The notes under the pieces are model-generated. The model had not been told where the DNA came from and searched no databases. It saw only the letters and a program-made list of their open reading frames with translations. Made by a program: the position numbers and the translations under genes. This document shows positions 32,098 through 44,800 of a DNA stretch of 64,000 bases, piece by piece (position 1 is the stretch's first letter; every line of letters begins with the position of its first letter). Origin of the DNA: Multifurca ochricompacta (lineage: Eukaryota; Basidiomycota; Agaricomycetes; Russulales; Russulaceae); NCBI GenBank assembly GCA_022496185.1, contig WTXG01000005.1, forward strand, positions 1-64,000, given 5' to 3'.

Positions 32098-34288
32098 ATG
32101 CAATCAATCTTGTTGGTTGGTTATCGTTAGCGTCAGCCTTGACGGGGGGGGGCGGGGTGTCGGCGCGCATATACACGTGATCATAATCATAATCAAATAT
32201 TATGAATTATGAATTATGATTATGAATTATGATGATATGATATTATGATATGATATGATATGATATGGTATGATATGATATGATATGGTTTATGGTTTAT
32301 GGTTATGGTTATGTATGGATTATGATGATGATGATGGTGGTGATAGTGATAAACTGCACCCGCACTCCCGACCATCGCGCACGGTGACCATTCACCCCTC
32401 ATCCTCATCCTCACCCTCATCCTCCTCCTCCCCCCCCCTTTTGCATGCACAGCTTTGTGTATACTCTAATAACTCTCATCTCCATCACTTCCGGTTCTCA
32501 ATTACTCGCGATTCCGGACACTAAATTTTTTATTCACAAACACAAACACAAACACCGCTCTTTTAAAACTTACTCAATTGTGTCCAACTCAAGTTCTCTG
32601 CGCGCCAAGAAAATGTCATTATCAAAAATCAAAACGTCCACAGAATTTGTTTTTTGTTTTTTTTTTGTTTTTTCCTTTCCTTTCCTTTCCTTTTAGTTCC
32701 TGTTTGTCCGACATTCGCACTCATGATCCATTACTACGCATGGTTTTGCTTTCCAGTGCATACATACATACGTCAACGCTCCATCGTGTACGCTCAAACC
32801 TTAACCCTCAATTTACAACTCAGCACACTCCGGTCCCCTCCGCCTGGCCTGACCCTACTTTGCTTGGCCATTGATCTCAACGTACTCGGCAAATGCATTA
32901 ATCTAGCTTTCCTGACGTTCCTTACTGCTCGACTGTCGCATTTTGCAGTGCGTGCTTATATTGTCGTTAATAGCCCCCTTCGCGACAGCTGTGGCTCGAT
33001 AAAGCAACAATCCGTCCACCGGCCGCAGCTTCGCACAAAGCTCCGCACAAACACCTTTGTGCGTTCTGCCCCTTCATTTGTGGGATAGCGCCCCGAACAT
33101 CGTCGTATCTCACGCCTCTCCCATCTCTCAATGCGAGGTCATGGGGAAGGCCACGTTGTTTCGGAGGTTGTCACTCATGTCAAATTCATGTGTAAAAATT
33201 TGTACAACTGATATGAGACCCTTATGGAACATCACCGGTCGTTCCTCCAGTTACGAAGGAAACGAGAACCATGAAACTCTTGCGCATGAGCAACCCCATT
33301 TCTCCTCAGTACTCCCGTTTCAATCTAGCTAGCCAGATCTTACCATCGTCCTTTCGGCATACATTCCCCGGGTGGAGTCTCCCTGTTTGTTGCACTCTTT
33401 ACAACTCTGTTCGTTCCTCAATCGGGTTTTTCACATTCACCAACTAGCACATTGTTGTGTGCTGACACCATACCCGTACATGCCGATGCGATGATCGTCT
33501 CTCCTTTACAGTAAGTTCGAATGTTTTTGTTCCGCCTAAACCAGACCATAAAAGTTGTCAAACTGATGTTGGTAGTGGCGTAGTTGCTTTTTGCGCAGCA
33601 TAACCTCCTACGATTTTCCGCTCGATCCCGAGATGAAGTCCGTCCATACATCGGCTACTTCAAAAGTGAAGATATCGCAAATCTGTTCAACTTTACTTAT
33701 GCGGTGCCGAGTGCCAACCCACCTTGTTCTCAAAAAAGCGCCGGATTGTCAGATCAAAGTGAGTCCCTACTTTTTTCAAATTTTTTTTACCCGAGGTAAC
33801 GTCAGAGAACGGGTGCAATATAATAGGTTTGAATACTCTTTCGTCCAGAAGGGACAGGTACTGTTTACGCTGGAACTCGCTTGTAAAAGTTCGTTCTTCA
33901 AAATATCAAATACGGGACGCGGTCACTCCGAATGGGTTGCACTCGTCTGAGATCGAAGGCAGTTTGCCTTTCCAGGCCGAGAGATGGGGGCGTACTTGAA
34001 CCATGCAACGGTGCGGCTCGAAACCCTAACGTCCCTCGACTTCGGACCCAAAAAGGTTTTTGCCTCACTTACTTCGGCCCCCATTGCCCACTCCCCTACG
34101 CTTTCCCTTCTTGGTCTTCCTAATAGCCCGGATCTCTGGCACCGCTCCTGGCCGGTCACTGCATGGTAGTTGGCCATATTCAACAAATCAGATGCCGTTC
34201 AAACTTCGCCACTCCTCCCAAAGCGTACCGACAGTATAAAGTCTCTTACCAGTTTGCTTATCCGAAAACACAATACGTTTCCTCCATC
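32098..34288. other. Gene-free stretch with microsatellites
   Basis: About 2.2 kb with no ORF I can support. It separates the Ppg1 start (minus) from the C2H2 gene start (plus) and so holds two divergent promoters. It contains an AT-rich microsatellite at about 32,180-32,340 and pyrimidine-rich runs near 32,390-32,440 and 32,650-32,700. An upstream non-coding exon of the zinc-finger gene is possible but not shown. Confidence 0.4.
32180..32340. repeat. Imperfect ATGAT-type microsatellite
   Basis: Runs of tatga, tgata and tggtt units, changing gradually from one to the next. Confidence 0.85.
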
Positions 34289-35074
34289 ATGCAATCACCC
34301 CATGACAACTCCCGTGGCCACTCATATCAGCGTCACCCGACTTCACTATCCTCTTCGCATAACCCCAACTACGCAAACCACGGTGGTCAGGCCTTAGGCT
34401 ATCCTCATGTCGCTCACAATGTCCAACTACAAAGACCAAGTTACGGGCATCCACAAGATCACTTCCACCCAGGCATGCGTATTTTAATACCCCCATCTTG
34501 TCTCCACTGATGTTAAAAAAAAACAGCCGTGGCGCATGGAAATCCCGCCGCTTTAACAGGCCTACCTATCGCCCAACAATCAGGATCATCTGTGAACCCC
34601 CAATATCTCTCCCAACACTACGCGTCCGATGGACATCACATGGGAGTTGTATTGAACCCCGGTGTTCCTCCCCACTTCCAGAATTACCGCCCAATAGAAC
34701 ATGGACAACCCATTGTTCCATCCCAACCCCATACGCACTTCCCCTCCTCCCCTCAGAAACCTTATCCGAACCCCGCGACGCAGACTCAGGTTGTCCACGC
34801 TCAGTATTCGAACCCCGCCAACAATCCCTCTTCACCTATTGGGTATGGGTCTCCCTCACCCCCGTCCTCGTCTTCTTCACCCCACGCGTGTGGTGTGTGT
34901 GGGGCCACGTTTACACGTCCGCATGATCGCAAGCGTCACTACGAAAGCCAGCACACGACGATTGAACATGTGTGCCAATACTGTCGAAAGAGTTACGCGC
35001 GAGTGGACTCTTTGAAGCGACACTTGGACAGACCCTGTGACAAGATGCCTCAGGCTGCACAGAAAGGAGTTTGA
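34289..35074 (+). CDS. C2H2-type zinc-finger protein, small, probable transcription factor
   Basis: Two exons, 34,289-34,478 and 34,527-35,074, joined at a GTATTT donor and AACAG acceptor, give 245 residues. The N-terminal 180 residues are low-complexity (Pro, Ser, Gln, His, Asn). Two adjacent fingers lie near the end: CGVCGATFTRPHDRKRHYESQH (CX2CX12HX4H, listed here only for its ligands) and CQYCRKSYARVDSLKRH ending in Cys instead of the last His. They are followed by a short basic tail. Paired C-terminal fingers after a disordered region are common in fungal regulators; DNA binding is inferred, and no orthologue was recognised. Confidence 0.8.
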
Positions 35075-37339
35075 AGATGGTTAGACCGGGGGATAAGTTT
35101 TAGATTCGTGTGTTTTGATCGTTGCAATAGAGGTCTTCGCTGTATATTTAAATTGGACACCCGTCCTTTTTGCTCACTCACTGTAGCTCTCGTTTCTTGC
35201 TGCTAGCGCATAGATGCAATATGTTCTTCTAAATTAGTGTTTTCCCTGCCAATGATTTACATCGCTTCCCATCAGTTGAACTGGTGGCGAGAAGTGTTAA
35301 ATACTTCTGAAGCTCTATGGCAGCCACTAGGTCAGCATCTGGCTCTGGCAACAAGGCAACGTATACGAATTTTTATTATTATTGCTTTTACTAACTTGGC
35401 CTGGAACGCCTTTCCCCCTCAGGCGGTTAAGAGACGCTGATCCTTATCCAGGAGAAGGAGAAGGAGAAGGAGCAGGAGCAGGAGCAGGAGCAGGAGGAGA
35501 TAATGCGAATCCATCACGATCAAGATTAATGAGAGAGAGATCAATCACTCTTTGCTCTCTCCGCGGAAGCGGAATTTTACGGAGGGTTGTGGCCGGCTGT
35601 CAATAATATAATATAATATATATAATATTTATATTATACTTATGATAGCCATCATGGTCACTCACAGCCAGCCAACGGCCATAGCCATAACCATAGCCAT
35701 ACTGATACTGCTGCTCAACGAGAGGCGTTTCCCCCCCGTCCTATCCTATACTTACATTCACGTCTTCGCAAATGTAGTATCGCAGCTTCCAGCAAAAGGA
35801 CAAACTGGTTGGTGCGCTGCGCTTCTCTTCTCCTGTAATCGAGATTTTGGAAGAACTGTAACGCCAAAGGTAAAACGCCCGATTTCACTTGCGATCGCCC
35901 CCCCTCTCTCTCTCCCCCTCCCCACACAACACCACCTCTCCTCCTCCCCCGATTTCAATCGGACTGCCACGCTCATAGCCTACAACTCGCGATGGGTGTC
36001 CTCCGATAAAGTGCGCGCCAATTTTCCAGCGAACCCCCGAGCACATTTTCTGCACTTTTAAGTGCTATGCAAATATGTTTTTTTTGTGAAAAGTCCTAGA
36101 GGTTTTTGCATACGGTCGTATAACACAGCCGACAAATAACCTCCCCTCACCTCCCCTTTGAACCACCCCCGCTGCTGCTACAGAGAGACGGGGGTTCGAA
36201 CTTGTTCACAACAACACAATCATTTGAATTCGCTCTTCTCTCTCACTTCTTGTTTAGCTGTAAAAGGATCACCGATACAACTCCGCTATTCGTCCCAGGA
36301 TCGTATCTATCCAGGATTGTCGATCGAGCTACCTTTCTCTGACTGACGAGGAGGTTAGGACAGGACAATCTCCATTTACGTATATCTTTTTGCTAGTTAT
36401 TAGCACGTCCACACCCGGCTCGTACCGTAGTACCTGCCACGGCGTCGACGTCGTCGTCACGCTCTGCACCAGTTACCAATGTGTGTGTATGTGTGAGTAT
36501 TAACGGGGGCTGCTCATCTCCGACTCGCACGTCTCGGAGATCTCCCTTTGACTTCGATGAACGGGTCGGGGTCGTCGCTCAGTGAACAAAACAAGAACAA
36601 GATTAGAAGCCTGTTATCCTGGCTTTACACGGGGGACGATCCTGCCGCTTCATCGTGTCACTCCGCTTCCATCAGCAGGGTCTTTTTAGCTCCAGCACTT
36701 TACTCAACTCGGATTGACGAAGACAAAGTTAATACAAACTCGAGCAGGCACAGCGTCTTTGATGATCGTTTCTCTTCTTTTCATCTTCTTGGTCTTGGTC
36801 TAGCGCGCGACTCGTCATTCTTTCATTCACCCTATAGCTCCTCGGGCGTTGGCGTTGACGTTGACGTTGGCGTTGTTATAGAGAAAGTTCTTTTCATCAT
36901 TCATTCCCTTGGCCCGCTTTTCTTTTCTTTTTTTTTTATTAGCGAGGAGGGCTCCCACGTCTGGTGGCGTAATGCATCCCCGTCAGCAAGTGGAAATTTC
37001 TCGATCACCCAAAAAAAAAGAAAGGACCTCCGAAACAAATCGTATTGGTACGAAATCCCGTCAGCTTCGACTGCCTCCACTTAATAAGATGTGTTGCCCT
37101 GCCCACTTCCACCTTGAACGAGGTGACGGGCGGCGTGGCAAGACATCGTAATACGCCGAGTTACCGCCCAGCGTCACGGTGGAGAGCTGAAGAGGTCGAG
37201 TACCTCGGATCAATCGTCAGTTAAGGCGGCCATGGACATGCACACTTGAACAAGAATTTGTGTAGATTAATTAAGGGGTCATTATTAATGCATTATTACA
37301 TTACATTTCTACTACTATGGTTACATGGTTAAGTCTGAA
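35075..37339. other. Gene-free stretch
   Basis: About 2.3 kb between the C2H2 gene and the 3' end of the Cwc24 gene. ORFs here lack recognisable domains and are full of simple sequence. A ggagaa/ggagca run lies at about 35,450-35,500, AT dinucleotide-like sequence at 35,600-35,640, and a gttgacgttg run near 36,845-36,880. No feature supported. Confidence 0.4.
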
Positions 37340-38448
37340 TCAATCACTACTATTATGTTCGGTGTCACTTGGGTTGAGCCCCTCAATCTGGACGTCCGTC
37401 GATACGTTTTCCTCACCTTCACCCTCACCGGGCAACTGCCCCTCCGCCTTATTCTTCTTCATCTTCGCTATAACTTTATCTGCGCGATTGAAGATCCCAC
37501 CCGTGGGCGCTCCGCAGGCCGCGCACTTCGGTGTCTTTGCAAATCGCTTGATTGCGCAAGACGAGCAGAAGTAATGACCGCATCGAGTGACGATCGGTTC
37601 TGTAAAGGGATGGCGTCCGATGAGACAAGCAAATGGAATATCGTCGTCGTCTGAACCAGAGGCTGATGCGTCTTCTGCTTGCTTTTGAGGGTTAGCAGCC
37701 AGCTTATCCAGCTGCCATCCTGCGAGATCTATCTGTTGTGCTTAGATGTCAACCCGAGCGCGATGAAGTACGTGAGACGCACATGTTCCCCGGTCGTGCA
37801 AAAATTTACAAGTGTCTCCAAATCCACAAAATCCGGTCTCTGATGCGGGGAATTTTTTTGTAAGTATCCTTTCAGGAAACGAGAAGTGATAGGCACACCT
37901 CTGTAGTCTTTACAAACGTCGGGCTGATAATCCACGATGGTCACTGTTCGAATGGTGCTATTATTGCTGCGCACGGGTCCCGTGCGCATGGACTTTGGAA
38001 CCTCCTGACTCTTTTTTATGAGTGACTTGAATGACTTTTGGCCATGATACAAGCCATCGTCAGGAACTTCTTCTTCATCAGCGTCATCTTTCCTGGCACG
38101 TTTCGCAAGTAACTCCTCAGCTTCATCGCCTGCTAGGATTTCCAATATTTTGTTTACGTGACCACCGGTGGATGTCCAATTGATACCAGGACCTTCGCGC
38201 TTGCCCTCGTCGGTCTCATCCTCATCAGGGTCGTCGATGTGACGTTGGGAGGACGTTCGTTTAGTTCCTGCACTGAGTAGGTTTGCCCTGGCTTTATGGG
38301 ACGGGAGGACTACTTGTGACGTTGACGACGAAGCAGGCAATGGAGCATCAGATGCAAGTGGAGAAGGCGTACGCTGCCGAGCCGTAGTTGGTCTGGCTCT
38401 CTTTTTCTTAAAAAATGGAACTGCTACTACTGCCTCTGTTGAAGCCAT
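37340..38448 (-). CDS. CWC24: Pre-mRNA splicing factor Cwc24 (CCCH zinc finger plus RING)
   Basis: The start is ATG at 38,448; exons 37,899-38,448, 37,783-37,839 and 37,340-37,728 join in frame to 331 residues. A disordered basic/acidic N-terminus leads to DGLYHGQKSFKSLIKK and TIRTVTIVDYQPDVCKDYR. The CCCH finger follows (DVCKDY...FCGFGDTCKFLH), with GTYLAGWQLDKLAANPQ after it. The RING reads CLIGRHPF...TRCGHYFCSSC...KCAAC. Cwc24 (human RNF113A) joins the activating spliceosome with the NineTeen-complex group. The second RING zinc ligand, cysteine in homologues I know, is glycine here (codon GGA). A Glu/Gly-rich tail ends at TGA 37,340-37,342. Confidence 0.93.
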
Positions 38449-39083
38449 AGTGGTACAAAATGAGAGAAAGTAGGAGGCAAGGCAAGCAAGCAAGGGGAAG
38501 AGCAGGATTGATTATGTAATATTGTGATGTAATCAATCCAAACAATCAACAAACAAACAAAGAGATCACACTCCCACCGCCAATGGAAAGGGGGGGGGTT
38601 CAGATAGCGTTATAGTGAGCGAGCGTAACCTACCACGCGCTTTTTACACGTATGACATAGGTAATCTAAATCTGAGCCGTGCCACGTGCCGTATGCCGCG
38701 GATTGAGATTGAACTTAAGTGTGAGTGTGTGTGAGTGAATGAGTGGGTGGGTGAGTATTAGTATGAGTAATTCGGTCTCGGTGCTCGGTAATCCCAACCC
38801 ATCCATCAATTAATTGACCATGTGACCTGAGCGGAGCGCGGTTAATGAAAAAAAATAAAATTGGAAATTCTCAGTACAGTGTTAGTTAGTATTGTTAGTG
38901 TGTTAGTGTTGTTAGTGTCTCAACCCCTCAGCCATCATCTTATCTCTTCTCCTCTCTCTTTCCCTTTCCTCCCTCTCCCTCTCGCTCTGACTTGTTCTCT
39001 GTAAAAATTGCTATCTCAATCAGCCCCCCTTCTTTCTCCACCGACTCGGGTTTTAGGTCCACATTTTAACTGCCTCACACGAC
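38449..39083. promoter_or_regulatory. Divergent intergenic region, Cwc24 gene / bZIP gene
   Basis: 635 bp between two divergent start codons. It contains GTGA and TTAG tandem runs (about 38,715-38,770 and 38,880-38,920) and a pyrimidine-rich tract (38,940-39,000) just before the bZIP start, as is common in fungal promoters. No specific site was recognised. Confidence 0.45.
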
Positions 39084-40105
39084 ATGAGCCCTACGAGTCT
39101 CCAAGGTCTCAACCTTATACAACCCCCGTCGTCCTCTGATTCGTACCTTGCTGACTCACAAGATCTCCTCAACCTCTCTCATTTTCCTGAGCTCAACGCT
39201 CACCTCGATATCTGGTCCAATTTAGCCTTCGAGTCAGACGAACCTCTCGTCCATCGAAATGATAAAAAGTCAGGAGGAGAAGTAGAGGGGTCACCTCACT
39301 CAGTAGAGGATGACGAAGAGGACGACCCTGATGATGGACAGCCGGCGCAGGCGGATAATCATGATAACGTGGTCATGGGGGACCCTGTTCCCGCCCCGCC
39401 TATTCAAGACCGTACTGCCTCACGTCCACTGAGCGCGTTCGATATTGGCAGTATTCTGGCCGGTTTTGGTGCCGACCCCTTTATGGCACTTCCCATGCAG
39501 TCAACGTCGACTGCTCCCTCCCTCGCTCAGATCTTGTCTCTATATCCAAATGCCGCATACCCTCCCCCACCTCTCCCGCTCCTGCAGAACGTACCACTCA
39601 ACTCCCGGCGGCAAAGCGCGCTCGTGCACGCAGGTCTTCCATGTCGACAAATGCAAGTGAACATACCAACGACAGTCCTACTCCGACCGCTTTGGTCATG
39701 AGTACCCCATTGACGGCTACAGAAGATAAGCGCCGACGTAACACGGCCGCATCGGCCCGATTCCGATTAAAGAAGAAGGAGCGTGAAGCTGCGCTGGATA
39801 AAAAATCGAAGGAATTGGAATTGCGCGTTACAGAGCTGGAGCGTGAATGCGAAGGCCTCAGAAGAGAGAATGGTTGGTTGAAGGGCCTCGTCGTTGGCGT
39901 GACCGGCGTTGGCGCAGCTCAACAGCAACAACAACAACAACCACCACAACCACAACCACAACCGCAACAACAACAACAACAACAACAACAACTACAACAA
40001 CTACAACAACAAAAAAAAAAACAGCAACAGCAACGGCAACAGCAGGTCCCGGTGATTGCAGGGGTTAAGAGGTCGAGGGAGGATGTCGACAGTGTTGGAA
40101 AATAA
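39084..40105 (+). CDS. bZIP transcription factor with polyglutamine tail
   Basis: The start is ATG at 39,084. A single intron at 39,469-39,530 (GTGCCG...CTCAG) joins the acidic, Pro-rich N-terminus to the bZIP exon in frame, giving 319 residues; this donor is inferred because the two halves lie in different frames. The basic region reads EDKRRRNTAASARFRLKKKERE, with the invariant N and R of the bZIP signature, and is followed by heptad leucines (ALDKKSKELELRVTELE, GLRRENGWLKGL). The NTAASARFR form resembles Cys-3/Met4-type fungal regulators, but assignment to sulphur metabolism is only a guess. A CAA/CAG-coded glutamine tract follows, then a basic end. Confidence 0.88.
39925..40048 (+). repeat. 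CAA/CAG trinucleotide repeat coding polyglutamine
   Basis: Runs of CAA and CAG mixed with CCA and AAA codons inside the bZIP gene. On the other strand it gives spurious leucine- and cysteine-rich ORFs. It is likely length-variable between strains. Confidence 0.9.
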
Positions 40106-40655
40106 TGCCATGCTATTTTTATTTTTTCTTTCGACTCCTCGCACTTGATCTGTTCTTGTTGTATTCGTCTTTGCGAGCGAAAGAGCCAAGAGTGTAGCAA
40201 TGGGGAACTACCAGGAGCAGAGCAGATACAAATGAAAATATATTTTTATGGATTGGATCAATCAATAGATGGTTACTAACAGTGCATCGTCTCCCCGTTA
40301 AGTCATCATCAGCAACTCAGTTCTGACAGCTTTCCGAGTCGGCTCTAAATCGCTCTCCGCCTTGTTGACGATGCTCCCTTTCCACCTATAGCATTGGGTT
40401 TCGGATGCCATCCAGAGACGGCTTTTACAACTCCCTAAGGGCGTTGGGGAAGGTCAATTCCTATGTTGACTCTCCGATGACCATGATAGAGACTATACAA
40501 GCCGAGGTGGCACTACACCCGCGGATAATTCATTTACTTCCGCACTTGAGATCTCTCCCCCACGACTAACTGCACTGCGTAGACGAGGCTCAGATGGAGG
40601 CACTGCCGGATCTTGGGATAGTTGGAGATCATCAAACCACGCCAGATCTCGTACC
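40106..40655. other. Intergenic region, probably with an upstream exon of the LysM gene
   Basis: From about 40,470 to 40,655 the LysM frame is open and looks coding (FTSALEISPPRLTALRRRG), but an in-frame TGA at 40,467-40,469 and the lack of an ATG mean the true start must lie in a further upstream exon or at 40,656. I could not place that junction. The 3' region of the bZIP gene takes up the rest. Confidence 0.45.
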
Positions 40656-41805
40656 ATGGACAACACGAGCGAACTCCACCCACTCAGACGGTCCAGCACC
40701 ACAAGGACGGGGACAGGACGTTATGACACGGGCAGCACTCGACCGCGATTATCCCGCGTACTTTCACCAAGTACTCCTGCTCTTGCCGGACCTGGTTCCC
40801 CTCCCAACAAAGCGGAATCCCTTAGGACAGTTCTTGTTCACGTTCATGAAGTATGGAGCCATGTTTCTAACTGCCAAGTGCTTTTACCGATCTCACCCAC
40901 GCGTCCCAGGTCTCGCCAAACGATTCCCTTGCTGGCGTTGCACTGAAATATGGAATCTCCGTCACTGAACTGCGCCGTGCTAATCAGCTCTGGGCTTCGG
41001 ACTCGATCCACCTTCGCCAAGTTCTCTACATCCCATTGGAGAAGGCACGTCATGCCAACCTGACAACTGTCGCTCCACTGCTACCACAGGGAACCAACAA
41101 CGAGAACATTGTCCACTCTTCTCCCTCCCACCCGACAAGCCTGGTTCAGAGTCTTCCTCCATCGTTCAGCGGATACCCACTACCACCCTTTCCTTTTTTC
41201 CTCCGCCGTCTTCGAGTTCTAGCACGTCAGCTAGTTCGCATCCCACTACCATGTCTGCCATAACCACTTTCCGTTCTCATCACCATTCATCCGCTACCCT
41301 GTCCGCGCCTTCCAAAGGATCAAATTTAACTTCAACTCTTCGTGCAAATGCACTCTCTTCCCTTTTCTCTGTATTACCTATAAATGCATCCACTCGCGAC
41401 GAGATAATGTCGCGTCTATCGATAGACAGCGTCTCGAATTCGACAACCGGGACGGCGAGCGACGAGGCTGAGCATGAACTAACAGCCGTCCCTACAACCC
41501 TCAAACAACGCACCAGTACGTCCATGTCGATGGCAATTCCTACCCCTTTTATGAAGTCACAGGGGAAGAGCCCCGCATATACGTGGCTCACCGACTCGAG
41601 CAAAGCCGACAGTCGAGAGCCCTACTCAACAGATGTAGAGCAGATTCCGCTGGCATCGAGCCCCATTCATACCACGCAGATGCAACCTGCAGCCGCCATG
41701 CAGCTTCCCGGACATATAGGCCGAAGTCCGCCAAAGGCCCCTCCCCCTAATGATTCACACAACAGTGCTTGGCGTCTTTCAAGCGATCACCCGCGAATAC
41801 GATAG
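40656..41805 (+). CDS. LysM-domain protein, no signal peptide seen
   Basis: Exons 40,656-40,850, 40,910-41,048 and 41,090-41,805 join in frame, giving 349 residues from the ATG at 40,656. The LysM domain is carried across the first intron: VLVHVHE then VSPNDSLAGVALKYGISV, TELRRANQLWASD, IHLRQVLYIPLEK, with the usual NDSL, ELRRAN and L-x-IP signatures. The rest is Ser/Thr/Pro-rich. Secreted LysM effectors bind chitin, but the visible N-terminus has no signal peptide, so an intracellular LysM protein of the SFPQ/TLDc-associated type seen across eukaryotes is as likely. The second intron is only 41 bp. The N-terminus is probably incomplete. Confidence 0.8.
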
Positions 41806-44800
41806 TTCCTATCACTCTCTCACGTTCACTCTCGCTCTCATTCAGTCACTACCCGAACAAGTTCCTTTAGATGCATGCGCAAGTTACGACCACGCGTTGC
41901 GCCAAGCCAAGTCGAGGCAGAGAATATCACATCTTCAGGGCACAACACACACCCTCCCCCCCCCCCTCTCCCCCGCCCCCCTTTTCCCACCCTAGTCTCT
42001 ACGATTACTACTGAGTTGGAAAATTGGGCTCACGTAACCAAGACATAGTATGTGAGCTGGGAGCCATGACTATCGCTGATGAACTCTCGGTAAATGGACT
42101 GCGTTTGGATGAAAGAAGAAGTACGATGTAGCTGGTCACTGGGGGGGGAGGGGGGAGCTGTTTAGTTCGGACATGGGCAGAAGCAGCGATTCCTGGATTA
42201 TTTCAGATTTCAGTCTCGGTCGGTCGGATACACGGGGTCGCCTCGCGGTATTTCGACCTATTTCACGAAACCGAGGGCGGGCCTCCCCGTGCGCGTTTTT
42301 GGTAGGCAGACGAAGCAGCAGCAGTTCGCGTTGTTTTATTCCTTTCCAGCCAGCGAGACCCGCGTGGTGGTTTGCATTGCGGTTGGTTGGTTGGTTGGGT
42401 TAGTAAGTAAGTCACTGTCACTTTGCATACAATAATATGTCGCACCCTCGAAAGTTAACTGCGACCGTCTGTCAGCCTCGTTGTAGATTACATGTCATAT
42501 AACGCTCTCGTCGATCTGTTCAATTACCAAGAAATCTTCCGACTTACGTGGAAATTGCGGTATATGTATCGATCGTGAGCGCTTGTAGGCTGAGTTGAAG
42601 AACGATCACATATGACTTTGGTCAAAAGCTCGAAAACGACGAAACTGTTTCACATGTCCCCCCTCCACATGAAAGGTACCCAGCGTTTCAGAGCATGTTC
42701 TAGACGACCTCATCTACATAGGCATAGGCTAGGTGCGCTCTATCTGGGTGAGGAAACTCAGGGAAACAGTTCTTAGTATGCGGCGAATTAAATGCGGAAC
42801 TCTGAATGGTGACTACAGTTTTTCCACACCCACGACTATGACACGTCCTGTCCTGGCAATCCAACTTCTCATAATTCAAACTCGTTCCCACCCCTTCTTA
42901 GAGGCGTTTTGTTTTTTTTGTTTTGTCCTCTCTCGTTATCCTCTCCCCGAAACAAAAAACCTGGCTCCTGCTCCCCCTCCCCCCCCTGCTCCTCCTCCTC
43001 CTCCCTCCCTTTGGGACTCTCTGCTTCTTGTCACACACCTTCTCAATAAATGAAGAGCCGTAGTTCTGGAACGGGCTATCAAATGATCACGAAAAATAAA
43101 TGATGGTTGTCAATAGGTGGTGGGATGGTGAATTTTGACAGACGACCGACAAGGACAAGGACTAGAGAGGGTGGACTAGAGCCACTGCCCGCTGAACCGG
43201 ATACCATAAAGAAGGTTTTATTGCCTACTACCCATCACCCGGTAAGATGTGACAGACATTCCTGCACCTGCAGCCCCGACCTCCCTCCCCCCCTCTATCC
43301 CCCTTCTTTGATTGGTATCTGCTAGTAGATCCGATGGTTCATCCCATGGTACTGTATCGCATGGCTTAACATCGCTTTATAGCAGAGGGCATCCATGTGC
43401 CACGCACAATACACATGAACCTCCCAGTGACGAACGGTGACTACTTTAGCGGCCAGACCTCACACCCTATCCGTTGCAGTGTGCAACCGATATTGTTCAA
43501 CGTTCAGTCCGCTTGATCGTACTTGAGCCTTTCTTCGATGATTCCCGTCAAATAAACTACGTCCTCGTGCACAGGTGATGTTCAGGAACTGCCAGGCCCA
43601 GGACCTCACTACCCTGTTTCACAGATGCCAGCCCCCAGGCAGGAATGTCAAAACGAACGCTGCGTGGACCCTTTGTCGTCCGTGTTGTCTCTGAAGTCAA
43701 TTATTCCTCGTTGCAGAGGACATAGATACACGTCAGTCCCCTGCAGGTAAGATAACCCCGAGCGCCGAACCCGTAGCTACTGCAAACCGACGCGATCCCA
43801 CGAAGTGATAGATCTCAAAGTCAAAAATTAATTAGGACTTTTGCCCGCAAATCTCCCGGGCCCCCCTACCCCTACCCCTACCCCTTCCCTCCTTGGTTAC
43901 AAGCCTGTTTCACCCCCCCTTCGAAGGGGTTCACCCGAGTTCCTCACTATTGAAATTGTTGAACCAATATGCGCATCGGGAGCTGTCATTACTTTCCGCA
44001 GTCTTTTGCACGCATATGGCCCATCCACGAGCGCTTTTCATTATCCAACAGGGTCAATTGGTTCGGGTCTCGCCGCCAAAACAATTGTGCCTTCCATCCG
44101 AGTGATCTTTTTATTTTATTTTTGTTTCTTAAAAAAAAAAAGCAAAATTTTATTTTTTTGAAGGGCACTGGGACCCTCACTCTAAAGATGATGGCGACGT
44201 GCCCAGATCGGCCGGGAACCCGACTTCTGGCCTCATCACATCACACCACTCCGTCCCACTTTTTAATGTCTCTGGCGATGACTCGCTCACACCTTCCGGA
44301 ACACAGCGGAGAATGTGTTGCTACTTCCGCTTTAGTCCGTGCTTGCTTTGGCTTCCAAAATGAGAGCCATAGTAGGGGATGGGGAGGGGTGAATGTCGAT
44401 ACACGCGGACTTGCATGTTCCCCATTGATCGGCGACATAACAACTCCCAGGGATGACTAGTCGTAAATTGCAAGGAAGGGTTGAGTAACCCCCCCCCCCC
44501 CACCTCCCCCACACATTCCCAACTGGCTTCATAACTGGGGCTAAATACCTTTCGCGGCGGATAAATATGAAAGCACCCTGGTCCACCGAAACAAGGACGA
44601 AGCAAAGTTGGCGGCAGCGCCGCGAGAACGCTAATATACAATGTAATATAAATCTAGGTGTATACATCGCTTCAATAATAATTTGAGACTCGGCTTACCG
44701 TCGCTAGATGTTGCTGAAGGTCGCTGAGCGTCAACTCCAGGGTCGCTGGTCATCAACAAGTTATATTTCCCTTTCCCTATTACCTAGTTACAAGCGGGGT

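Noticed and set aside
36548..37084. 178-residue ORF
   Set aside because: No domain, low-complexity composition and homopolymer-coded stretches, with no neighbouring exon; not distinguishable from chance.
39919..40200. Cysteine- and leucine-rich minus-strand ORFs
   Set aside because: They are reverse readings of the CAA/CAG repeat in the bZIP gene.
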